From positions 9,809,456-9,873,455 of the forward strand of contig CM055102.1 of assembly GCA_029204225.1 (NCBI GenBank): a DNA stretch of 64,000 bases, written 5' to 3'. The stretch comes from Diphasiastrum complanatum. Its lineage: Eukaryota; Streptophyta; Lycopodiopsida; Lycopodiales; Lycopodiaceae. A program made the position numbers and the translations under genes. The notes under the pieces were generated by a model. It ran no database searches and was not told the origin of the DNA. It saw only the letters and a program-made list of their open reading frames with translations. Shown piece after piece: positions 54,416 to 64,000 of the stretch. The stretch's first letter is position 1; every line of letters starts with the position of its first letter.

Positions 54416-55661
54416 GTCAAAATTTAAAAAAATAATGACCTACACTTTTTCACTTACCAGTCCATTCGCCGCTTTATCGCCAAATTGAAAGCCAAGATGG
54501 TTTCCATTTTCAGAATGCCTTTAGGCACACACTCCTATCTTGGCGCTCTCAAAAGGGGTGAAATCACTTTTGGCATTCAATGAGCACTTTGTCTATGGTT
54601 AACACTCTATTTTGAGGTTCCATGCTTGCAGGTACACTTTGAGTGCCCTTCGTTTGGAGTTTGTAGCCTTTTGTTTGGTCCAAAACTCTTAAAGGAGGTG
54701 GAAATAAGGGCCTTTTTAGAAAATGAACTGTTTTTTCATAGTGAAGAAACTTCACTCTTCAAGCAATTTTGGGCCTTGGGTCCATTCAAATTGAAATTTT
54801 TTAATGAAGTTGAAGGTTGTTTTGCTCTTCAAGGCACTTACGGATCCCTTCAAGTTAATCTTGACCATTGAAACTAGAGAACTCCATCTAGTCCACCAAT
54901 TCAATATTAGATCATGACCATTGGTGAATGTGGGCTCCAATCTTGTGGTTGGGAGTGAATTTGAGCATTGAAGTGGACACTTAGAGCACCCTAACTCTCT
55001 TTTACACTACTTCATTTTCTTCAAGTGAGTGCACGAACTTTGTCCTCTCCTTGTGGCCACCCTCTACTCCTTCCTTTGGCTTGATCTCATTCAATTTTTT
55101 AGCACTTTCAATGTTTGAGGCCTAGACCAAGGGCGCCCTACCTATTATATGTTCGTAGAGCATTTAATTGCCAAAAACCGTGGAGAAACAATGAGATAAG
55201 CCAAAGAGGTTTTTTTTTTTAAACTCTCTTTTTACGAAAAACCATTAGGTTCTCAGATAATTGGCGATTCTCCAATAGAAAGTTCAGACTTTCTTCATGG
55301 CTATAAAGTGGGCTAGAACGGCTACCTTCCTGTCCTTATGACATCCAAGATGGTGCATAGACGATGAAGTTATTGCCGATTTTGTGAAAAACTTGTAACT
55401 CTCGTCCGTTTTTTTAAATATAACAAACTAAGTGCAAAAATCTCAAAATTTGCTTATTTCTTCCATAGTCTATTGCTATGCATAGGCTAAGGATTTCTAT
55501 ATTGAGCTTGCCAAGCTTTTGTATGCCCAAAATTGTGCACTGGTGCTTCGCTTTCTAACCACCGTGAATTCTGAACTCTCAGAAAAACTGTTCTCCCACA
55601 GCTCTCTTTAACGATTACTTGTATTGTGCACACTTTGGGATGCTAGAAATGGAAATTATCA
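54416..55661. other. Spacer, nothing recognised
   Basis: Frames are short. By position it could be the decayed internal region of the antisense element whose primer site lies at 55,662-55,673. Confidence 0.35.
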
Positions 55662-55673
55662 GCTCTAATACCA
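55662..55673 (-). promoter_or_regulatory. Antisense primer-binding site, one mismatch
   Basis: The plus strand reads GCTCTAATACCA, the reverse complement of TGGTATTAGAGC, one base away from the usual tRNA-Met site. It implies an antisense copia LTR starting just to the right (55,674 upward), whose far end I cannot place. Confidence 0.45.
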
Positions 55674-56122
55674 CATTTGTTGATGTTTTGGATTGATGTC
55701 AACTGATGAAACAAAAATTATTAATAATAGGATCATGGATTACTTAGAGAATGGAGTTTACAAGCTGCTCTTTTGTGTTTAATCAGATTATCAGTGTAGG
55801 AGTCTTAGACTACCATGAAAGAGAAATTACAAAAACGATTAGGTGTATGAGACAACCATGCAATCCGCTGATATTGATAACCTGATTGAGAAGAGAATGT
55901 AGAAAAATATTTAGGCGTCAGAGACAACCATACATTTATCTGATAATGATGTTTGTGTAAGAGGAGTGAGAGTTATTATCATTCAACAAGAATGCAAAAG
56001 GATGTAGAACAATAGCAAATCTGTATATTGAAGTTGTAGTAACAACAATCAGATCACAATACAATTGCGCTGATAAGCGCGTGATCCTACTTACAGATTC
56101 AAAACAATTGCTAAAGTTCTGA

Positions 56123-56156
<34 letters not shown>

Positions 56157-56574
56157 CTATAATCACTAACTCTGAGGAGTCAGCTACTGAAAGACTCGTT
56201 CTAGTCGTTGTATCTTTGTCAGATCATCTTCTGATATATGATGACTTATCATACCTTCAATCACACATTTACATTTATAGCAACTGGAAGATCTTGCATT
56301 ATTCCAAAAAGTGTCGCTATTCTGGAAGTGCCTAAATGGCCCAAAAACAACTTACATAAGTGTCGCTAAACACTTAGTTGCTCAGGAAGGTAAAAAGAAG
56401 CGAGAATGTCGGGTATCAAGTTTTTAGCGTGTGGAAAAACCTGAGTAAAAATGCAGACTGTAGCGACAATCAGTTCAAATATGCAGACTGTTGAAAAACA
56501 GTTCATTTTTTACAGGTTTCATTTGAGAGAGTAAAAATCAGAGAAGAAAGAAGGGCTGTTGGGATGAGCAGGAG
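55674..56574. other. Possible antisense LTR and spacer
   Basis: No coding similarity. It contains an AT microsatellite at 56,122-56,157. The left part may be the LTR belonging to the antisense primer site. Confidence 0.3.
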
Positions 56575-56962
56575 TTGCAAAAATGTATTTCGTTGTCCTC
56601 TACAAAATCCGAATATGTTGCAGCTACATTAGCAGTGAAGGAGATAATTTGGCTAAGGAAGCTGCTACAAGATCTACAATTCCCACAGATCGGTCCAACA
56701 ATACTCTAGTGCGACAATCAGAGCTACATATCTCTATCTCTGAACCCATGAACTCATAATAGAACTAAGCATATAGAGGCTCAATTCCATTTTCTTAGAG
56801 AGAAAATTCAGAATAAAGATGTTGTACTAAGTTACTATCATACAGACAATATGTTGGCTGATATTTTGACAAAGCCATTCTCTAGAGATAAACATTCTAC
56901 TTTAGTAGATATGATAAATCTCAATTGCAGTTCAGATTCGTAGCAGTTGGCTTAAGGAGAAG
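56575..56962 (+). pseudogene. Copia F1 RNase H end and polypurine tract
   Basis: CISLSSTKSEYVAATLAVKE and IIWLRKLLQDLQF, stop, CDNQSYISLSLNP, NRTKHIEAQFHFLREKIQNK and ADILTKPFSRDKHSTL are the standard end of copia RNase H. It closes with CTTAAGGAGAAG (56,951-56,962), the polypurine tract, followed by TGTTGGAATTTAGG, an LTR start. Confidence 0.85.
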
Positions 56963-56989
56963 TGTTGGAATTTAGGAGGTTCCAAATAT
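56963..56989 (+). mobile_element. LTR stub of copia F1
   Basis: Only about 27 bp of LTR remain (TGTTGGAATTTAGGAGG...) before integrase sequence begins in a different part of a copia element. Confidence 0.6.
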
Positions 56990-57718
56990 TATATAACCTT
57001 CATTGATGATTATAGCAAGTTTTCCAGAGTGTATTTTATTCAGAATAAATCTGAAGCACTCAATAAATTCACAGAATATGTGAATTGGGCTGAGAGATGC
57101 ACATGCAGCAAGGTGAAGCAGATCAGAACAGATCGAGGTGGCGAATATATCTCGAATCGCTTCACTGACTTTTGCAATGATCGTGACATCATTCACAGAA
57201 GAACTGCAACCTATACACCGCAGTACAATGGTGTTGCTGAACGAAAGAACAGGACCCTGATGGAAGCAGCTAGATGCATGATGGCATACTTGAAGGCTCC
57301 AAGGGCACTATGGGCTGAAGTAGTAGCTACAGCCGCATACATCCAAAACAAGACAGGTAAATATGGTGTTCCTCACACGACCCCACATGAGCTATGGTAG
57401 AGTAGAAAATCCAAACTGTCTCACGTCAGAATATTTGGCTGTGCAGCATATGCACATATTCCTGATAAGCTTCGCAAGAAGCTTGATGAGAAAGCCGAGC
57501 AAGGATTTTTGGTAGGTTATGACAATAATTCATCATACTATAGAATCTACATGCCAGACACGAACACTGTGAAAACAGTGAAGGATGTCAAATTCGACGA
57601 GAGCAGGACAATGGCCAACAAAGACCCCATTAGCTATGAAGTTCTGGAAAGACAGTACTATGACCTGCCGCCAACATCAGAGGGAGTAGAGGACGAACAT
57701 GAAAACGAAAATTTTTGA
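56990..57718 (+). pseudogene. Copia F2 integrase
   Basis: Starts in mid-core at YYITFIDDYSKFSRVYF, with IRTDRGGEY and YTPQYNGVAERKNRTLMEA, so the D, D and E residues are all present. It continues RALWAEVVATAAYIQNKTGK, TTPHELW, one TAG at 57,398-57,400, then HVRIFGCAAYAHIPDKLRKK and VGYDNNSSYYRIYMPDTNTV. The N-terminal zinc domain is missing. It ends EDEHENENF at 57,718. The linker to RT and RT itself are absent. Confidence 0.85.
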
Positions 57719-58061
57719 GTTGTCTCCCATTCAGGGGGCAAAGGAAGAGTGACTCTTGGGAAGATTCAAGGCATGGATCTTACATCTCTTCATCAACTAT
57801 GATTGTGGTGGAGTGTTCATGCATGATCAAGATGGCAAAGGTTGGATGAAGAAGACTACATGGAGCAACTCAAGTGGCAATTTCTCCAAGGCAAGGAAGA
57901 TCTCATTGGTGAGCTCATTGAGGTTTGGTTTGAGCTCAAATGGGCTGGTTTGATTAGGTTTGATACTCAACTTCATCTACTCTACTTCATGTTGGATAGA
58001 ATTGTAGAAATCTATCTTTTGTTTATGATGGTGACATTGTTTTCACTAACTATAGTGAAAG
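57719..58061 (+). other. Between integrase and the 358-codon ORF
   Basis: Two overlapping plus frames (57,756-57,953; 57,842-58,078) of 65 and 78 codons without recognised domains; MDEEDYMEQLKWQFLQGKED in the second is charged and helical. Both may belong with the next ORF. Confidence 0.35.
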
Positions 58062-59138
58062 GTGACATCAAGCAATGATGAGATCTTGTGGGATGTTAAT
58101 CATGTGTTTGAGAGGGAGTATCTTCAGAGGTTTAGATCTGAAGATGTTTATAAATGCAAAGTCCTTGATGTTTTATCGGAAGATCAAGATGTTGATCTTG
58201 AATTGCTTCATCAACACCAAGAGGCAACTAGCAATTGGAAGCTAGTCAAAAGCATCAAAGGGAAGCCACATGGGCAAAGCATTTTGGATCTGTTTTTACA
58301 GGTTCTTGAAGGTTCAAGTAAGGCTCTTGGAGCAGCAAGAAAGTGTCCTTTTACTCTACCTTATTTGTTTAATCTCATGTATGAACATTGTCATGTCAAT
58401 GTGTTGGAATTGTCAAAATTTAATGAAACTCGTTCCATAGTTTTGCATCCTTTGCATCTTGGAGATAGAATAGTTATGATTGCTGGTTCTTATGATCAAG
58501 TACATGCATTCATTAAAATCTTGAAAGATATTGAACTGGTCAATATGTTTACTTTTGAGCAAAGTTCAAGATCTAGCATCCTAGTGTTGGCAAATTGGCA
58601 AATTGTTGACAACGTAGAATCAAGGGTTGTATGCAAATCTTGTGGAAATACTTCAAGTATTTCATGTTCAGGTTTTGCTCATTCAAATGGAGCAGAGAAC
58701 ACATCATTTTTGCATTCACTCACTCAAGGGCTTTCATGGATTGGAGATCTACAAAGGCAAGGTGGTGATGGAGGTTCATTCATGGAGATACATGGTGCAT
58801 TCACTATGGGCATAGTGGAATGTGGAGGAGGCATGCAAACATTTGTTGGTTACTTTCACTTACAGCTTCTTTGCTGCTGTTTTACAGAGAATTCAAAGGT
58901 GGATACATGGAGGAATCCTTTCATTATGATTCTATGTTCTTTTACATGTATCCCGTTCACCATTCTATGTAAAATTGATGTAAGAAATAGTGAAGCATCC
59001 TATATGGACACCATTATCTATATCAATTATGTTGTACTTCATATTGTACATATTAGAAAACTTGAGAAGAGATATATTATCATGATGGAGATCATTCTTA
59101 GGTTGGAGCAAAGTAGTGTTGTAAAACTAGCAAGTTAA
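58062..59138 (+). CDS. 358-codon ORF of unknown function before a copia-type LTR
   Basis: The longest frame in the window, with no internal stop. It starts MTSSNDEILWDVNHVFEREY. The N-terminal third is acidic (DVLSEDQDVDLELLHQHQEA), the middle reads LGDRIVMIAGSYDQVHAFIK, CKSCGNTSSISC is a small cysteine cluster (about residue 192), and the C-terminus is hydrophobic and Ile-rich. Its stop is only 3 bp from a polypurine tract (59,142-59,151) and 13 bp from an LTR start at 59,152, where RT/RNase H should be. I find no YVDD, RNase H or other family signature. Possible explanations are a captured host segment, a rearranged frame, or an accessory ORF of a non-autonomous family. Confidence 0.4.
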   Translation: MTSSNDEILWDVNHVFEREYLQRFRSEDVYKCKVLDVLSEDQDVDLELLHQHQEATSNWKLVKSIKGKPHGQSILDLFLQVLEGSSKALGAARKCPFTLPYLFNLMYEHCHVNVLELSKFNETRSIVLHPLHLGDRIVMIAGSYDQVHAFIKILKDIELVNMFTFEQSSRSSILVLANWQIVDNVESRVVCKSCGNTSSISCSGFAHSNGAENTSFLHSLTQGLSWIGDLQRQGGDGGSFMEIHGAFTMGIVECGGGMQTFVGYFHLQLLCCCFTENSKVDTWRNPFIMILCSFTCIPFTILCKIDVRNSEASYMDTIIYINYVVLHIVHIRKLEKRYIIMMEIILRLEQSSVVKLAS

Positions 59139-59141
59139 GTT

Positions 59142-62334
<3,193 letters not shown>

Positions 62335-63054
62335 CTACGTAACTGAGCACCTCTTTCTTGTCTTTCTTGGCTTTTTTTTTGTCAAGAGACTTCTTGTAGC
62401 CAATCTTCTTTCCGATGGCTCAAATGTAATTAATCTTGTTTTGATGCCCAGCAAGATAGGTCCTACATACGACCTCATTCCAGATATGAACTTGTTTCCA
62501 TACCATTTCTCGATCATCTGCACATATTGATTGGAGGAAAATGATGCTTGGAAAAAGAGCCTTGCCATCATTAGATGTCCCTCTTCGGTTTGCAGGGGTT
62601 GGTTGACGTCTAACCTGACGGGTGGTAACCCTTTATCCCAATAAGGTTCCAATGACATGAGAAAGGATATGGACATGCAATAAGTTACACTTTCTTGGAC
62701 TACAACATGTGCACTCCCCTCGTAGGTGTGTCCAAACTTGAGCAGTGCATCTTGATACTTTTCAAATGATGGGCTAGAGTCAACTCCCAGAACAACTGGC
62801 CAGTTGACTTGCCTCTTTGTTGGCTTCGTTCTCTCCCAAGGGTCTCTTCTTCTGATAGGCACATAATAGGGGTCAATCCTTTTCCAGTTTGTTGCCCTTA
62901 GATATTCTTGAATTTGTTTGTCACTAGGAGGAACCCATGATAGGTTTATGGAGAGAGCTGATTGTGGAACCTTGAAACGACAAGCCAAGTCCAACACCCT
63001 GTTGGTTGATAGATCGACTTTGCTCAGGTGCTCCAGCATCATCGTTGTCATCAT
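62335..63054 (-). CDS. 239-codon ORF of unknown function
   Basis: Open from the ATG at 63,054 to a TGA at 62,335. The composition is that of a folded, basic protein: SINLSWVPPSDKQIQEYLRA, YYVPIRRRDPWERTKPTKRQ, VVLGVDSSPSFEKYQDALLK, RLDVNQPLQTEEGHLMMARL, and a nuclear-localisation-like tail TKKKPRKTRKR. I recognise no family. It lies downstream, on the same strand, of a copia protease fragment and a CACTA transposase fragment, so it may be an accessory or captured ORF of a mobile element. The frame has no decay, unlike its neighbours. Confidence 0.45.
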   Translation of the reverse strand: MMTTMMLEHLSKVDLSTNRVLDLACRFKVPQSALSINLSWVPPSDKQIQEYLRATNWKRIDPYYVPIRRRDPWERTKPTKRQVNWPVVLGVDSSPSFEKYQDALLKFGHTYEGSAHVVVQESVTYCMSISFLMSLEPYWDKGLPPVRLDVNQPLQTEEGHLMMARLFFQASFSSNQYVQMIEKWYGNKFISGMRSYVGPILLGIKTRLITFEPSERRLATRSLLTKKKPRKTRKRCSVT

Positions 63055-63168
63055 CTTTTTTCAGCACTGATACGCCTGCATCAAGTCTACATGACGTATT
63101 CCAAATGAAATCCATTTGTTCCTTTGACTAGAGGAGCTCCTCTTGGATCAAGATATCCTTCCTTTTGA

Positions 63169-63440
63169 TCATACAAGCATCTCCATCAAACTCAACTGTG
63201 AGCCTTTACTTAGAAATATTTGACTCACACTAAGCAAATTCTTGATAATAGATGGAATTAACAAAACATCCTCCAAATGAATATTCCTATTTGTACAGAG
63301 ACAAATAGGAATTGTGCCAATCCCTTTGATTACACACTCACCATCATTGGCCGTGTAGATCACCCTCTTGTCATCTCCATATGCCAACAAAGAAGTGAAG
63401 TACCAAGATTTACATATATGGGACCTCTCAATATTTCAAG
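63169..63440 (-). pseudogene. Copia protease fragment, antisense
   Basis: DDKRVIYTANDGECVIKGIG, NRNIHLEDVLLIPSIIKNLL and SVSQIF match the C-terminal half of copia protease. Upstream SWYFTSLLAYGDD may be the remains of the active-site region, but DSGAS is absent. No gag or integrase is attached. Confidence 0.65.
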
Positions 63441-63460
63441 CAACCGAGTTCATACATACA

Positions 63461-64000
63461 TTACTTGAAAGAGAGTACTTTGGTGAATGATTCGCATAAA
63501 GAATGTGCATAGCCTGTTGGAGTTCTCATTTGCTTTATGACATATTTAAGATGTGAGAGTTTCTCTTTTGTAAGAATCCATGGCACCTTAGGTAGGATTT
63601 CATCTCCACCTTGAGTGTATTGAATCCAATATGGTCTTATCATGTCGACCGCTTGTAGATCTTTACGAGTTGCTGAGTTGTCCTTTATGCCAATGATGTG
63701 GTTCCATAATGATTCACCTACATTTTTAAATATGTGCATAGGTTCCAAGAGATGATTAATCAATAAAGCCCTCCAGTAGGATAATTTATGAAAAATAGAC
63801 AATCGTTTCATACCATTAATTGATTCATTCCATGAAGAATTGACATCATGATGTTTAAGCCATTCATCATGTCATTTTGCTACTCCCATGTGTGAAGGTG
63901 GTGGTGTAGTTAATGGATTATCTTTTCACCCCCCAAAAAAACTGCCTATTCAACCTTCGAAAATGATGATCAAGCGACAAGTATTTGCGATGATTTTCAT
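63461..64000 (-). pseudogene. CACTA (En/Spm) transposase fragment, antisense
   Basis: Minus strand: from 64,000 a decayed segment gives KYLSLDHHFRRLNRQFFWG (usual 'GHRRWL...HxFRRxxxxF'). After stops, 63,811-63,461 reads KLSYWRALLINHLLEPMHIF, KNVGESLWNHIIGIKDNSAT and RKDLQAVDMIRPYW, then PWILTKEKLSHLKYVIKQMR and TPTGYAHSLCESF, matching the CACTA TnpD-type transposase region around 'MHIEKNV...NLLGTL' and 'LTxEE...F...LKxPxGYxSN'. It continues beyond the window. CACTA terminal repeats are not visible. Confidence 0.75.

Noticed and set aside
58000-58045. Frame giving VYDGDIVFTN, considered as a copia RT YVDD box
   Set aside because: Only one motif-like hit, with no RT motifs on either side in that frame; probably chance.

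Overview
This is nuclear DNA of a land plant: split genes with GT-AG introns, plant-type Ty1/copia and Ty3/gypsy retrotransposons carrying the usual tRNA-Met primer site (TGGTATCAGAGC), and hAT, CACTA and Helitron remnants. The long introns filled with old retrotransposon pieces, the AT-rich spacers and several GA/CT arrays above 100 bp suggest a large, repeat-rich genome. A fern or another non-angiosperm is my guess, but the window does not prove it. There are no bacterial operons, CRISPR arrays or rRNA genes, and I recognise no tRNA gene.

Layout. 1-3.2 kb: an old LTR (family X) hit by a copia element (A) whose gag and protease starts remain. 3.2-5.7 kb: an antisense gypsy element fused to the broken end of A. 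6.8-9.8 kb: an antisense, multi-exon hAT transposase gene with clean splice sites, one frameshift and one stop. 10-14.4 kb: a second copy of LTR X and small duplications. 14.4-15.9 kb: two copia gag fragments in opposite orientations. 17.8-18.1 kb: gypsy RT remnant. 19.4-22.9 kb: the 3' exons of a conserved host coiled-coil gene on the minus strand; its 3.1-kb intron holds a copia 3' end plus LTR and a gypsy integrase piece. 24.1-25.5 kb: Helitron Rep remnant. 26.9-32.0 kb: copia B with both LTRs (the 5' one truncated and split by a GC-rich insert), abutting a piece of copia C. 33.8-35.7 kb: antisense copia E. 36.5-37.2 kb: palindromic low-complexity element.

37.8-41.9 kb is the best host gene: a five-exon DNA-3-methyladenine glycosylase I (TAG) homologue on the minus strand, 401 aa, with every intron resolved. 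A GC-rich upstream region and an array of hairpin-bearing repeats (43.1-43.5 kb) follow. 43.5-49.2 kb is mostly empty apart from an 88-bp-period minisatellite. 49.2-52.3 kb holds nested copia remnants D1 and D2; 51.9-53.6 kb has unidentified degenerate antisense reading frames beside clustered GGTCGAGA-type repeats. 56.6-59.7 kb carries a copia block in permuted order (RNase H, PPT, LTR start, then integrase) and an unexplained 358-codon ORF ending at an LTR. 62.3-64 kb: an unexplained 239-codon ORF, a copia protease piece and a CACTA transposase fragment, all antisense.

The two host genes are unrelated in function. The rest is a record of nested insertions and deletions, and no complete mobile element is left. 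The leads most worth following are the three long unexplained ORFs (29,712-30,725; 58,062-59,138; 62,335-63,054), the hairpin minisatellite, the permuted copia block and the active-site substitutions in the glycosylase.
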